NCBI GenBank assembly: GCA_019115285.1
Contig: DXDU01000010.1
Span: 1 to 51,590 of the forward strand
Length of the DNA stretch: 51,590 nucleotides
Direction of reading: 5' to 3'
Source: Candidatus Acutalibacter pullistercoris
Lineage (GTDB): Bacteria; Bacillota; Clostridia; Oscillospirales; Acutalibacteraceae
Within the stretch, counting starts at the first letter, position 1; each line of letters begins with the position of its first letter. The position numbers and the translations under genes are program-made. Below, one piece after another: positions 6,479 to 16,081 of this stretch. The notes under the pieces were generated by a model, which was given only the letters and a program-made list of their open reading frames with translations, was not told where the DNA came from and did no database searches.

Positions 6479-8575
6479 TTACTCCGTCCAGCCTTCGTCG
6501 CTGGTCTCATCGGAAGAGGAACTGTCCTCCGTGTCGGAAGAAGGCTCCTCCTCGGTGGAGGAAGAAGAGGGCTCTTCCTCCCCGCCGGAACTGGTCTGCG
6601 GTTGGAAGGGGATGGTCTGGGTGACTGTGACGGTCTGGTTGTCGTAGTCGAAGTTCAGGTACATATACTCCTGGTCGTCCAGGGTGACCACCACGGCGTC
6701 GGTGCCGCTGGTGCCGGTAAAGCTCAGACTGTAGGTGCCGGCGTAGGAGGGGTTCACCGTGTCGGTGCGCTCCATGGTGCCGTTGCGGTAGACCTTCACC
6801 GTCACGTCCTGAGACACCCCCGCGGGCAGGGAGATGCTGTAGCTCAGCTCCTTGGTGGCCCCCTTGCCGGAGCTCACCACCAGGTCGATGGTGGCGCCCT
6901 CAGAGACCTCGGTGCCGGAGCTGGGGTTCACGCTGAGCACCGTGTCCTTGGGCTCGGTGCTGGTGTCGTCGTAGTTGACAGACCCGATGGTAAAGCCCTG
7001 GTCCTCCAGCAAGGCGGTGACGTTGTACACTAAATCGCCCACCAGGTTGTCGGGGACCTTCACCTTCTTGTCGTCGGGGCCTTTGCTCACCCGCAGGGTG
7101 ACCACGGTGCCCACGTCCACCTGCTCCCCGGCCTGGGGATCGGTGCCCACCACATAGCCCACTTCGATCTCATCGTCGGCCACGTCCTCAATCTTGGCCT
7201 CCAGGCCAAACTCCTTGAGCAGGGCGATGGCATCGGCGGAGCTGTAATTCTTCACGTCAGGCACGTCGGTCTTCTCCACGCTGCCGTTGATGAGCAGCTC
7301 CACCTGCCGGCCCTTCTTCACCATGATCCCCGCCTTGGGGTCCTGGTTCAGGATCTCCCCAGGCTGCTTCTCCGGGTCGTTGCCCTCGGTGGTGGTGAAC
7401 TGGAAGTTCTCCGTCAGCTCCTCGTCCGCCAGCACGTCGGTGTACAGCTTGCCCACCAGCTGGGGCATCTCGATCTCCTGGGCCACTTCCGGGGTGGTGA
7501 TCTCGTCCCAGTTGTTCAACAGCCAGATGGCTCCCACGAACAGGGCCACCAGCACCACCGCGGCCACCACGCCCTTTACCACCATGGCGCTTTTGGCGCT
7601 CTTCCGGGAGCGCACCAGCTCCTCCTCATACTCGTAGTTGTCGTTGTACGAGGCGGGGAACCGGGTGGAGTTGTCGTAGGCCTCCATGCTTCTGGCGCCG
7701 TTGTAGGCGCCGCCGATCTGGGCGGGGCCGTAGTGGAAGACCATGTTGGGGTTGCGCCGGAAGGCCTCGATGTCGTCCAGCATCTCCCCGGCGGACTGGA
7801 ACCGGTCCACCGGGTTCTTCTCCATGGCCCGCATGGTGATTTGCTCCAGCCCCTTGGGGATGGAGGGGTTCACCTCCCGGGGCATGGCGGGCTTTGCCTG
7901 CAGCTGCATCAGGGCCACGGACACGGCGTTGTCCGCGGTGAAGGGCAGCTTCCCGGTGAGCATCTCGTAGAGCATGACGCCCACGGAGTAGATGTCCGCC
8001 TTGTTGGTGATGTAGTCTCCCCTGGCCTGCTCCGGGGCGATGTAGTGCACAGAGCCGATGGCCTTGTCGGTCATGGTCTGGGTCTCGCTCTGCAGGAACC
8101 GGGCGATGCCGAAGTCGGCCACCTTGATGGTTCCGTCCCGCAGCAGCATGATGTTCTGGGGCTTGATGTCCCGGTGGATGATGCCCTTCTCGTGGGCGTG
8201 CTCCAGGGCCAGCAGAATCTGGGTGGTGAAGTGCAGGGCCTCCTGCCAGCGGATGGTCCCTTCCTGCTCGATATACTGCTTCAGGGTGATGCCGTCGATG
8301 TACTCCATGACGATGTACTGGATCTGGTCCCCGAAGCTCACGTCGTACACCCCCACGATGTTGGGGTGGGACAGCAGGGTGATGGCCTTGGCCTCGTTGC
8401 GGAAACGCCGGAGAAAATCGCTGTTGTTGGAGAACTCCTCCTTCAGGATCTTGATGGCCACCCACCGGTCGCCCACCCGGTCGTAGGCCTTGTACACGTA
8501 GGCCATGCCTCCCACGCCGATGAGCTCGTGGATTTCGTACTTGCCGTCCAGGCGCTTTCCAATATATTTATCCAT
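6479..8575 (-). CDS. prkC: PASTA-domain serine/threonine kinase PrkC
   Basis: A 698-aa membrane receptor kinase. The cytosolic kinase domain (about 12-270) has the glycine loop GVGGMAYVYKA, the ATP-lysine in VAIKIL, the catalytic HRDIKPQN and the DFGIAR motif. One membrane segment lies near 335-357 (VVAAVVLVALFVGAIWLL). The extracellular part has three PASTA repeats (about 372-575), which bind muropeptides or lipid II, then an extra beta-rich domain and a Ser/Glu-rich acidic tail. PrkC signals cell-wall state, growth and spore germination. It lies downstream of its cognate phosphatase prpC and is separated from it by 37 bases. Confidence 0.97.
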   Translation of the reverse strand: MDKYIGKRLDGKYEIHELIGVGGMAYVYKAYDRVGDRWVAIKILKEEFSNNSDFLRRFRNEAKAITLLSHPNIVGVYDVSFGDQIQYIVMEYIDGITLKQYIEQEGTIRWQEALHFTTQILLALEHAHEKGIIHRDIKPQNIMLLRDGTIKVADFGIARFLQSETQTMTDKAIGSVHYIAPEQARGDYITNKADIYSVGVMLYEMLTGKLPFTADNAVSVALMQLQAKPAMPREVNPSIPKGLEQITMRAMEKNPVDRFQSAGEMLDDIEAFRRNPNMVFHYGPAQIGGAYNGARSMEAYDNSTRFPASYNDNYEYEEELVRSRKSAKSAMVVKGVVAAVVLVALFVGAIWLLNNWDEITTPEVAQEIEMPQLVGKLYTDVLADEELTENFQFTTTEGNDPEKQPGEILNQDPKAGIMVKKGRQVELLINGSVEKTDVPDVKNYSSADAIALLKEFGLEAKIEDVADDEIEVGYVVGTDPQAGEQVDVGTVVTLRVSKGPDDKKVKVPDNLVGDLVYNVTALLEDQGFTIGSVNYDDTSTEPKDTVLSVNPSSGTEVSEGATIDLVVSSGKGATKELSYSISLPAGVSQDVTVKVYRNGTMERTDTVNPSYAGTYSLSFTGTSGTDAVVVTLDDQEYMYLNFDYDNQTVTVTQTIPFQPQTSSGGEEEPSSSSTEEEPSSDTEDSSSSDETSDEGWTE

Positions 8576-8612
8576 AACAGTTTACCAAACCTTTCTCTGT
8601 GATGCCGTAAAC

Positions 8613-9350
8613 TCAGTCATTGCGGACGATGGCCACCGTAATGTTGTCAGAGCCGCCTTTGTCCACGGCGTATTGGATCAGCTGTTTCGCAAGCGCCTGT
8701 CCGTCTTCTCTGTACTCTTCCAAATAGTGATCCAGCACACTGTCCTCGGTATACCCGCTGAGCCCGTCGGAGCAGGCCAGCGCCGCGTCCCCCGGGGCGA
8801 AGTCAAAGTGGTCGTAGTCGCACTCCACCGTGGGGTGGACCCCCAGCACCCGGGTGATGATGTTCCGCCGGGGGTGGACCCGGGCCTCCTCTTTGGTGAT
8901 CTGGCCGAAGTTCACCAGGTCCTGGACGTAGGAGTGGTCCATGGTGACCTGCCGGAAGCCCTCCCCGTTTTTCAGGTAGGCCCGGCTGTCCCCCACGTGG
9001 GCCACGTGGAGCCTGCCCTGGGTGGCCACCAGAACCACGGCGGTGGTGCCCATGCCCCGCAGCTCTTCCCGCTCCTGGGCCAGCTGGTACACGGCGTCGT
9101 TGGCTCCCGTCACCGCCTGGACCAGCAGGTCCCGCAGCCCCTCCTGGGGCAGGTCTTCCCGAAAGCCCCCCAGCAGCTTTTCTTTGATGTGCTCCACGGC
9201 CACGGCGCTGGCCACATTGCCGCCCCGGGCGCCGCCCATGCCGTCGCAGACCACAGCCCAGGCGCTTTGCTGGGAAAACACCCCGCCGTCGCAGGCGTCT
9301 TGGTTGGAGGAGCGCACCGCGCCCACATCTGTTTCGAAGTCAACTTTCAC
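8613..9350 (-). CDS. prpC: PP2C-family protein phosphatase PrpC
   Basis: A 245-aa metal-dependent Ser/Thr phosphatase that reverses PrkC phosphorylation. The PP2C motifs are in order: TDVGAVRSSNQDA, VCDGMGGARGG, HVGDSRAYL, ACSDGLSGYT and GGSDNITVAIV, with the Mg/Mn-binding Asp residues intact. The start is GTG at 9350, eight bases after AAAGGAGG; this makes an 11-base overlap with rlmN. The rlmN-prpC-prkC-rsgA order is the standard one in Firmicutes. Confidence 0.96.
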   Translation of the reverse strand: MKVDFETDVGAVRSSNQDACDGGVFSQQSAWAVVCDGMGGARGGNVASAVAVEHIKEKLLGGFREDLPQEGLRDLLVQAVTGANDAVYQLAQEREELRGMGTTAVVLVATQGRLHVAHVGDSRAYLKNGEGFRQVTMDHSYVQDLVNFGQITKEEARVHPRRNIITRVLGVHPTVECDYDHFDFAPGDAALACSDGLSGYTEDSVLDHYLEEYREDGQALAKQLIQYAVDKGGSDNITVAIVRND

Positions 9351-10398
9351 CTTGGTCCCCTCCTTTGTAGTTCCTCCTGAGCTGTCCGCAGGAGGCGTCG
9401 ATATCCGAACCCAGGGTTCGCCGCACGGTGGCGGTGACCCCCAGGGACTCCAGGATCGAGACGAACCGCTGGATCCGTCCGGTCCCGCTCTTTCGATAGC
9501 CTGTGCCCGTCACGTCGTTGACGGGGATGAGATTCACGTGGGCCAGAATGCCCTTGAGCCGGGAGGCCAGCTCCCTGGCGCACCAGTCCATGTCGTTCAC
9601 GCCGGCGATCATGGCGTACTCAAAGGAGATCCGCCGGCTGGTGGTCCTGCTGTAGTAGCGGCAGGCCTTTAACAACTCCTCCACGTTCCAGCGCTTGTTC
9701 ACCGGCATGGTCCGGGAACGTATCTCGTCGTTGGGAGCGTGCAGGGAGATGGACAAGGTCAGCTGCAGCTTCCTGTCGGCCAGGTCGTAGATCTTGTCCA
9801 CCAGGCCGCAGGTGGAAAGGCTGATGTGCCGCATGCTCAGGTCCATGCCCTGGGGGCAGGTGATGAGCTCTAAAAACCGCAGCACGTTCTGGTAGTTGTC
9901 CAAAGGCTCTCCCATGCCCATGAGCACCACGTGGGAGATGCGCTCTCCCAGGTCGAGAGAGGCCGCCTGCACCTGAGAGAGGATCTCCGAGGCGGAAAGG
10001 TCCCGGGAGAAGCCGCTCTTTCCGGTGGCGCAAAAGCTACAGTTCATTTTACACCCAACCTGGGTGGAAATGCAAATAGAAGTTCCATGATGATACCGCA
10101 TCACCACGGATTCCACAAATTCGCCGTCGTAGAGCTGAAAAAGGTACTTCACCGTGCCGTCTTTGGACACCTGCTTCCTGGCGGCCTGGGCCCCCCGGAT
10201 CTGGTACCGCTGGGAAAGGGACTCCCGCAGGTCCTTGGAGAGGTCGGACATCTGGGAAAAGTCCGTAACGCCCCTGGACAGCCACCGGAAGACCTGCCCC
10301 GCCCGGAACTTGGGGCAGCCCAGTTCCCCCAGGGCCTGCTGCAGCTCCGGCAGGGTCAGGGATTTGATATCTCTGGGATCGAGGAATTCTGTGCTCAT
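9340..10398 (-). CDS. rlmN: 23S rRNA A2503 / tRNA A37 C2-methyltransferase RlmN
   Basis: A 352-aa radical SAM enzyme that methylates C2 of A2503 in 23S rRNA and of A37 in some tRNAs. The cluster motif is CKMNCSFC, preceded by TQVG. The GEPLDNY SAM-binding segment and the catalytic resolving Cys in DIDASCGQL near the C-terminus are visible. The ATG at 10398 (MSTEFLDPRD) overlaps the rsmB stop by four bases (ATGA). Length and motifs are normal. Confidence 0.97.
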   Translation of the reverse strand: MSTEFLDPRDIKSLTLPELQQALGELGCPKFRAGQVFRWLSRGVTDFSQMSDLSKDLRESLSQRYQIRGAQAARKQVSKDGTVKYLFQLYDGEFVESVVMRYHHGTSICISTQVGCKMNCSFCATGKSGFSRDLSASEILSQVQAASLDLGERISHVVLMGMGEPLDNYQNVLRFLELITCPQGMDLSMRHISLSTCGLVDKIYDLADRKLQLTLSISLHAPNDEIRSRTMPVNKRWNVEELLKACRYYSRTTSRRISFEYAMIAGVNDMDWCARELASRLKGILAHVNLIPVNDVTGTGYRKSGTGRIQRFVSILESLGVTATVRRTLGSDIDASCGQLRRNYKGGDQGES

Positions 10399-11732
10399 AG
10401 GTCTCCTTTTCTGCGGAACCTGGCGGCGAAAAAGCCGTCGGAACCGCCGTTGCACGGCAGTAGCGTCGCCATGTGGCTGGCCTCCCCCGGCAGCCTGGTC
10501 ACCCCAGGCAGCTGGAAGGGAGCGGGCTCAAATTCGGGGTGGGCCTCTAAAAACCGGCTGGCCACCTGCTGGTTCTCCGCCGGGTTTAAGGTGCAGGTGG
10601 TGTAGAGCAGCAGCCCGCCTGGCTTTACCAGGGTGGCCCCGTTCTCCAGAATGCGAAGCTGGAGGGCGGGCAGCTCTCTCACGGAGGAGAGGGGCTTATA
10701 GCGGATCTCCGGCTTCCGGCGGATCACCCCGTAGCCGGAGCAGGGCACGTCGCACAGCACCCCGTCCATAGGGGGCAGCCCCTCATAGGGCTGGGTGGCG
10801 TCCGCCCGCTTGGCCACCACACAGCCAAGCCCCAGCCGCTGGGCCCCCTGCTGGATCAGCCCCACCCGCCCCTTGTACAGGTCGAAGGCGTACAGGGCGC
10901 CCCGGTCCTCCATGTCCTGGGCCAGGGTGAAGCTCTTTCCCCCCGGGGCGGCGCAGCAGTCGCACAAGGTCTGGCCGGGCTTTGCCTCTAAAAGGGTGCA
11001 GGCCAGCTGGGCGGAGAGATCCTGCACATGGAAGAGCCCTTCCTCAAACTCCGGCAGAGAGGCGGGGGAACCCTCCCCCCGGAGGATGGCGGCCCCAGGC
11101 AGGGTCTCCACCGGCTCCAGCGCCGCTCCCCGGGGAGCGAGCAGCCGCCCCAGTTCCTCCACCGTCACCCGCTGGGTATTCACCCGCAGGTAGAGGGGTG
11201 GGCGCCGGTCAAGGGCTTCCAGCAGCTTAGAAAGGACCTCTTCCCCGTAGGACTTCTGCCACAGGGCCAGCAGCTCTTGGGGGATGGAAGATCGCAAGCT
11301 TCTGGCCTGCAGAGAGTCTCCCTCTGGCAGGGTCAGCTGTTCCTTTCTCCTGGAAAGGTTCCGCAGCACCCCGTTGACAAGCCCTGTAAAGGCCCCTCCC
11401 TTGTAGGTTTTGGCTTCCTCCACCGCCTGGTTCACCGCGGCGGAGTCCGGCACCCGGTCCAGATAGAGGATCTGGTAGGCCCCGCACAGCAGCAGGTTCC
11501 ACACCCAGGGGTCCACTTTTTTCCGAGGGTCGGAGAGGCACTGCCGGAGCAGGTGCTCCAGGGGCAGGCGGCGCTCCAGCACCCCGTAGAAAATGGCGGA
11601 GGCAAGCCCCGCGTCCCGGGGGTCCAGCCCGGCGGCCTGCAGGGCCTTGTCGATGACGATATTGGAATAGCCCTCGTTTTCTGCCATTTGCAGCAGGGCC
11701 TCGAAAGCCACATGTCTCGCGGAAGGTCTCAT
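10395..11732 (-). CDS. rsmB: 16S rRNA (cytosine-967 C5)-methyltransferase RsmB
   Basis: A 445-aa SAM-dependent RNA methyltransferase. An N-terminal NusB-like helical domain (about 1-140) is followed by the Rossmann catalytic domain, with the SAM loop CDCCAAPGGKS, the first conserved Cys in DVPCSGYGV and the catalytic Cys in LLYTTCTLNPAEN. It lies between fmt and rlmN as in B. subtilis. The ATG at 11732 is preceded by AAAGGA. Family assignment is secure. Confidence 0.96.
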   Translation of the reverse strand: MRPSARHVAFEALLQMAENEGYSNIVIDKALQAAGLDPRDAGLASAIFYGVLERRLPLEHLLRQCLSDPRKKVDPWVWNLLLCGAYQILYLDRVPDSAAVNQAVEEAKTYKGGAFTGLVNGVLRNLSRRKEQLTLPEGDSLQARSLRSSIPQELLALWQKSYGEEVLSKLLEALDRRPPLYLRVNTQRVTVEELGRLLAPRGAALEPVETLPGAAILRGEGSPASLPEFEEGLFHVQDLSAQLACTLLEAKPGQTLCDCCAAPGGKSFTLAQDMEDRGALYAFDLYKGRVGLIQQGAQRLGLGCVVAKRADATQPYEGLPPMDGVLCDVPCSGYGVIRRKPEIRYKPLSSVRELPALQLRILENGATLVKPGGLLLYTTCTLNPAENQQVASRFLEAHPEFEPAPFQLPGVTRLPGEASHMATLLPCNGGSDGFFAARFRRKGDL

Positions 11733-11750
11733 AGCAATCCTTTCCCTGGG

Positions 11751-11948
11751 TCAGTCCTCCCCGGCGGGCCCAGGCTCCACCAGGGGCTTTCCATCCCTGT
11801 CCAGCAGGGGGATGATGCTGGAACATCCCATCCCCACAAAATCCAGGTACTGCACTCCGGTCTGCCCATCCACCAGGACGGACAAGTCCCCTCCCCGGAA
11901 GCTCTCGGAGCTCTTCACCGTGAAGCGTTCCTTGCGTTTCTCAAACAT
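11751..11948 (-). CDS. DUF6440-like small protein
   Basis: A 65-aa protein (MFEKRKERFTVKSSESFRGG...) with a central VLVDGQTGVQYLDF segment and a C-terminal PLLDRDGKPL. I recognise this pattern as DUF6440, a small beta-rich family common in Clostridia with no known function. Its start overlaps the fmt stop by eight bases and it ends 18 bases before rsmB, so it is an extra member of the fmt-rsmB operon that B. subtilis lacks. Confidence 0.75.
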   Translation of the reverse strand: MFEKRKERFTVKSSESFRGGDLSVLVDGQTGVQYLDFVGMGCSSIIPLLDRDGKPLVEPGPAGED

Positions 11949-12876
11949 TTCCGTCTACTCCAAACCGGGAGCCCTCCCCCAGGGGATGGCCCAGCAGATA
12001 ACTTTTCCCGTCCATGCGCTTGCCCTTGTCGGTCTGCAGCAGGGTGATCTCCAAAGCGCCCTCCCCGCAGTACGCCAGCAAGCTGCCGTATTGGGAGAAG
12101 GCCTTTCCCGGCTCCCCCTTCCCCTCCCGCACCCGGGAGGCCAGGAGCTTCAGCCGGTGGCCGTCCAGCTGGGACACTGCCAGAGGCCAGGGGTTCAGCC
12201 CCCGGATCTGGTCGTGGATCTCTTTGGCGGGACGGGTCCAGTCCACCTCCGCCATCTCCTTGCGGAGCATGGGGGCGTGGGTGGCCTTCGCCTCCTCCTG
12301 GGGAACGGGCGTGAGGTTCCCCCGCTCCAGCTTCTCCAGGGTCTCAGCCAGCAAGTCCGCTCCCAGGTCTTTCAACCGGTCGAACAGCTCTCCGGAGGTC
12401 TCCTCCTCCCCCACGGGCGTCTCCGCGGTGAGCAGGATATCCCCGGTGTCCATGCCCTCGGCCATGTACATGGTGGTGACGCCGGCGGTTTTGTCCCCGT
12501 TGAGCACCGTCCACTGGATGGGCGCCGCCCCCCGGTACTTGGGAAGCAGGGAGCCGTGGACGTTGACGCACCCCAGCCGGGGTGCGTCCAGCACGGCTTT
12601 GGGCAGGAGCTTCCCGTAGGCCACCACCACGATCACGTCGGGGGCCAGGGCGGCGATCTCCCGCTGCACTTCCTCATCCCGGAGGGTGGCCGGCTGGCAC
12701 ACAGGCAGGCCCCGCTCCAGGGCAAGCTCCTTCACCGGGGGCGGCTGGAGCTTATGCCCCCGGCCCTTGGGCTTGTCCGGCTGGGTGTACACCGCCAGCA
12801 CCTGGTGCCCCGCCTCCAGCAGCTTCTGCAGAGAGGGCACCGCGAAGTCCGGCGTGCCCATAAAGATCACCCGCAT
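11941..12876 (-). CDS. fmt: Methionyl-tRNA formyltransferase
   Basis: A 311-aa enzyme that formylates initiator Met-tRNA using 10-formyl-THF. The N-terminal Rossmann domain begins MRVIFMGTPDFAVPSLQ; the family motifs NVHGSLLPKYRGAAPIQW (catalytic His and Asn region) and TGVTTMYMAEGMDTGDIL are intact. The C-terminal OB-like domain binds the tRNA. The ATG at 12876 lies four bases after the def stop; the open frame further upstream overlaps def. def-fmt pairing is typical, since Def removes the formyl group that Fmt adds. Confidence 0.97.
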   Translation of the reverse strand: MRVIFMGTPDFAVPSLQKLLEAGHQVLAVYTQPDKPKGRGHKLQPPPVKELALERGLPVCQPATLRDEEVQREIAALAPDVIVVVAYGKLLPKAVLDAPRLGCVNVHGSLLPKYRGAAPIQWTVLNGDKTAGVTTMYMAEGMDTGDILLTAETPVGEEETSGELFDRLKDLGADLLAETLEKLERGNLTPVPQEEAKATHAPMLRKEMAEVDWTRPAKEIHDQIRGLNPWPLAVSQLDGHRLKLLASRVREGKGEPGKAFSQYGSLLAYCGEGALEITLLQTDKGKRMDGKSYLLGHPLGEGSRFGVDGNV

Positions 12877-12880
12877 GATC

Positions 12881-13387
12881 TCACTCCCCCTTTTCGGAGT
12901 CCTGCTCCTCCTGCTCCAGCAGCGCATCCAGTTCGTCCTGGCTGAGGATGCGGCTGGCGTGGGAGGTGAACAGCACGCCTTTCAGGTGGTCGATCTCGTG
13001 GCAGAAGGCCCTGGCGCACAGGTCCTCCCCCGTCTTCTCGAACCAGGCGCCGTTTCTGTCCTGGGCCCGGACGGTGACTTTCTTGGGCCGGGTGACCACG
13101 CCCCACTCTCCCGGGTCGGAGAGACAGCCCTCCAGGCCGGTCTGCTCCCCTTCCGTGGCGATGATCTCCGGGTTCACCAGCTCGATGGGGCCCTCCCCCA
13201 CGTCCACCACGCACACCTGGCGGAGCATGCCCACCTGGGGCGCGGCCAGGCCGGCGCCCTGGGCGTCTTCCAGGGTCTCCTTCATATCGTCCAGCAGCAG
13301 CCACAGCTTGTCGTCGAAGCGCTCCACCGGCCGGCACTTTTTGTTCAGCACCTCGTCGCCGAATTTCACGATGTTCCGAATGGCCAT
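12881..13387 (-). CDS. def: Peptide deformylase
   Basis: A 168-aa metalloenzyme that removes the N-formyl group from new proteins. The three motifs are intact: GAGLAAPQVG, EGCLSDPGEWG (metal Cys) and HEIDHLKG (HExxH). Two in-frame ATGs are close together; GAAAGG touches the first (13396) and is nine bases from the second (13387), so the second is chosen, giving MAIRNIVKFG. The C-terminal acidic extension (EQEEQDSEKGE) is unremarkable. Confidence 0.97.
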   Translation of the reverse strand: MAIRNIVKFGDEVLNKKCRPVERFDDKLWLLLDDMKETLEDAQGAGLAAPQVGMLRQVCVVDVGEGPIELVNPEIIATEGEQTGLEGCLSDPGEWGVVTRPKKVTVRAQDRNGAWFEKTGEDLCARAFCHEIDHLKGVLFTSHASRILSQDELDALLEQEEQDSEKGE

Positions 13388-13403
13388 TGTCTTCATCCTT
13401 TCT

Positions 13404-15860
13404 CTATAACACGCGGTCCGGGTTGGGGTCCGCGTACACTGTCACTTTTTGGAACTCCCTGCGCCGGGCGAACTCTCCCAGCAGCCGGGCGATCAACTCC
13501 CGTAGCCTGGGGGTGTTCCTGCACTTGATGAGCAGCTTGTACCGGTACTTGTTGCTCACTTTCAGCACCGCCGCCGGGGAGGGCCGCAGCACCCGCAGGG
13601 GCAGCTCTGGGTACTCTTTTCCCGCCAGCTCCCCCAGGTCCTGGAGGAAGGCCTCCGCCGCCTGGCGGGTGAGGGCGTCCTGCTCCCCTACAAAGCCTAT
13701 GACCAACAGGTCCACAAAGGGCGGGTAGAGCATGGCTTTGCGGTAGAGCATCTCCTCCCGGTAGAACTCCGGGTAGTTCTGCTCCGCCGCCAGATGGAGC
13801 ACCCTGTTTTCCGGGGCGAAGGTCTGGATCACCGCCCGTCCAGGGTACTTGCCCCGGCCGGCCCGGCCCACCACCTGGGTGAGCAGGTCGAAGGTCCGCT
13901 CGTTGCTGCGGTAGTCGTCGCTGAACAGGGACTGGTCCGCGGAGACCACCCCCACCAGGGTGACGTTCTCGAAATTCAGCCCCTTGGCCACCATCTGGGT
14001 GCCCACCATCACCTGGTAGTCCCCCCGGGCGAACTCAGAGAGCTTCCGCTCCAGGGCGAACTTCTCCGTGATGGCGTCGGTGTCCACCCGAAGGATCTTG
14101 GCCTCCGGCAGCAGCTCCTGGAGCTGTTCCTCCGCCCGCTGGGTGCCCAGCCCCTGGAAGGTCAGCCCCTCCTTGCCGCAGGTGGGGCAGGTGTCGGTCC
14201 AGGGGATGGAATAGCCGCAGTAGTGGCACATCAGCCGGCGGTTGGCGCTGTGGTAAGTCAGGGAGATGCTGCAGTGGGGGCAGGTGACCACCTCGTGGCA
14301 GGACCGGCAGGAGGCGAAGGTGTGGTACCCCCTGCGGTTTAACAGCACGATGGACTGCCGCCCCTGCCGGAAGTTCTCCACCAAGGCCTGCTCCAGCACC
14401 GGGCCGATGGCCCTTCCGCTGCCGGGGACGTCCTCTAAGTTCCGGTCCACCAGCTCTACCTGGGGAATCTGGGCCGGGCCGAAGCGCTGTTCCAGCTTGT
14501 GGAAGTGGATCTTTCCCTCCTGGGCCATGCGGTAGGATTCCATAGAGGGGGTGGCGGAGGACAGCAGGCAGAAGGCGTCCTCCTGGCCGCAGCGGTACCG
14601 GGCGGCCTCCCTGGCGTCGTACCGGGGGGCGGACTCGGACTTGTAGGTGTGCTCCTGCTCCTCATCCAGGACGATGAGCCCCAGGTCCTTCACCGGGGCG
14701 AACACCGCCGACCTGGTGCCTATGACGATCTGGGCCTCTCCCCGGCGCACCCGTTTCCACTCGTCCATGCGCTCCCCTAAAGAGAGGCCGCTGTGGAACA
14801 GGGCCACCTTGTCCCCGAACCGCTGCTGGAAGGGCCGGATGGTCTGGGCGGTGAGGGAGATTTCCGGCACCATGACGATGACGCCTTTCCCCTCTTTCAC
14901 CACCGCCTGGATGAGCTGGAAGAACACCAGGGTCTTCCCGCTGCCCGTCACCCCGTAGAGCAGGGCGCACCGGCCGCCGGAAGAACGGTCCTTGTACTCC
15001 TGCCACAGGGAGCGGAACACCTCTCCCTGGGCGGGAGACAGGGGCTTTTCCTCCCAGTTCTCCCGGGGGGCCTCCCCCCACTGGGGCCTGCGGTACACCT
15101 CATACTCAAAGAGCTCTACGGCGCCCTTCTGGCACAGGGCTTTCAGCACCGATGGGGAAGCCCCCGTAAAGTAGCACAGCTCCTTCTCCGAGGCTTCCCC
15201 AACATCCACCAGCGTTTGGTACACGTCCCTCTGCCGGGGCGTCAGCTTTCCGGTAAAATCCAGCACGGGCCGGGCCATTTTGGAAGTGGCGTCCCTGCCC
15301 TTGCTGGCGGCGGTGTTCACCTTGCGCGCCACGCCCAGCTGCAGCAGCCGGGCCAGCTCCGGGTGGTCTTTCGAAAGGCCCAGGTCTTTTTCCAGCTTCT
15401 CTAAAGGCACAGACTTCCCCGCCCTGCGCAAAAGCGCTATAACTTGCCAGGCGGTGTCGCTCCACTGTTCCCGGTCGTAGTCCTTAAAGTCCTGGGCGAG
15501 CACCAGGCTCTCCCGCATGCGAAACTGCAGCCCCGCCGGGAGCATGGCCTTCACCGCCTCGAACAGGGCGCAGTAGCACCGGTCCTTCATCCACAAGGCC
15601 AGGTCCAGCATGGGCTGGGACAGCACCGGACCAGCGTCCAGCAGGGAGGTGATGTCCTTGGTACCCTGGGGCCGCTGTTCCGCCCAGGCTGTCTGGAAGA
15701 CCATGGCCACCCGTCCCCTGTTGCCGGCGCCGAAGGGCACCGTCACCCGCATGCCAGGCCGCAGGGAAGGGGCCAGCTCCTGGGGCACGCCGTAGGTGAA
15801 CAGCTTATCGAAGTGATAGACAGCGCCCTCTACCGCCACTTGGGCCAGCAGGAAACTCAT
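13404..15860 (-). CDS. priA: Primosomal replication-restart helicase PriA
   Basis: An 818-aa SF2 helicase that reloads the replisome at collapsed forks. It has an N-terminal 3'-OH-binding domain (VAVEGAVYHFDKLFTYGVP), a winged helix, helicase motif I GVTGSGKT, a motif II of the form DEEQEHTYK (usually DEEHxxxY, so one residue longer), the zinc-binding cysteine set (CRSCHEVVTCPHC and CHYCGYSIPWTDTCPTCG), and motif VI QVVGRAGRG. The ATG overlaps the rpoZ stop (ATGA). Confidence 0.97.
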   Translation of the reverse strand: MSFLLAQVAVEGAVYHFDKLFTYGVPQELAPSLRPGMRVTVPFGAGNRGRVAMVFQTAWAEQRPQGTKDITSLLDAGPVLSQPMLDLALWMKDRCYCALFEAVKAMLPAGLQFRMRESLVLAQDFKDYDREQWSDTAWQVIALLRRAGKSVPLEKLEKDLGLSKDHPELARLLQLGVARKVNTAASKGRDATSKMARPVLDFTGKLTPRQRDVYQTLVDVGEASEKELCYFTGASPSVLKALCQKGAVELFEYEVYRRPQWGEAPRENWEEKPLSPAQGEVFRSLWQEYKDRSSGGRCALLYGVTGSGKTLVFFQLIQAVVKEGKGVIVMVPEISLTAQTIRPFQQRFGDKVALFHSGLSLGERMDEWKRVRRGEAQIVIGTRSAVFAPVKDLGLIVLDEEQEHTYKSESAPRYDAREAARYRCGQEDAFCLLSSATPSMESYRMAQEGKIHFHKLEQRFGPAQIPQVELVDRNLEDVPGSGRAIGPVLEQALVENFRQGRQSIVLLNRRGYHTFASCRSCHEVVTCPHCSISLTYHSANRRLMCHYCGYSIPWTDTCPTCGKEGLTFQGLGTQRAEEQLQELLPEAKILRVDTDAITEKFALERKLSEFARGDYQVMVGTQMVAKGLNFENVTLVGVVSADQSLFSDDYRSNERTFDLLTQVVGRAGRGKYPGRAVIQTFAPENRVLHLAAEQNYPEFYREEMLYRKAMLYPPFVDLLVIGFVGEQDALTRQAAEAFLQDLGELAGKEYPELPLRVLRPSPAAVLKVSNKYRYKLLIKCRNTPRLRELIARLLGEFARRREFQKVTVYADPNPDRVL

Positions 15861-16081
15861 TCCTCTTCTTCCACGTCGTCCTGCACCGGGTCGGGCTCGA
15901 TGATGTAGTACTTGTCCTGGACGAAGTCCTGCACGGCCATGTCCACGGGCTTGTCGGTGAGGACGATCCCTTCGTTCTCGGCCTTCTCGGCGATCTCTCT
16001 GGCCCGCTTTGCCACGGCGATCACCAGGGAATAGTAGCTCTTATGGGGAGTTTTGATAATGTTAGCGGACGGTTTCAGCAT
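15857..16081 (-). CDS. rpoZ: DNA-directed RNA polymerase omega subunit
   Basis: A 74-aa omega subunit that helps the beta' subunit fold and assemble. Helical core KSYYSLVIAVAKRAREIAEKAE is family-like, with a C-terminal acidic tail (DDVEEEE). It overlaps gmk by 20 bases and priA by four. The gmk-rpoZ order is conserved; coaBC, which follows rpoZ in B. subtilis, is missing. Confidence 0.93.
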   Translation of the reverse strand: MLKPSANIIKTPHKSYYSLVIAVAKRAREIAEKAENEGIVLTDKPVDMAVQDFVQDKYYIIEPDPVQDDVEEEE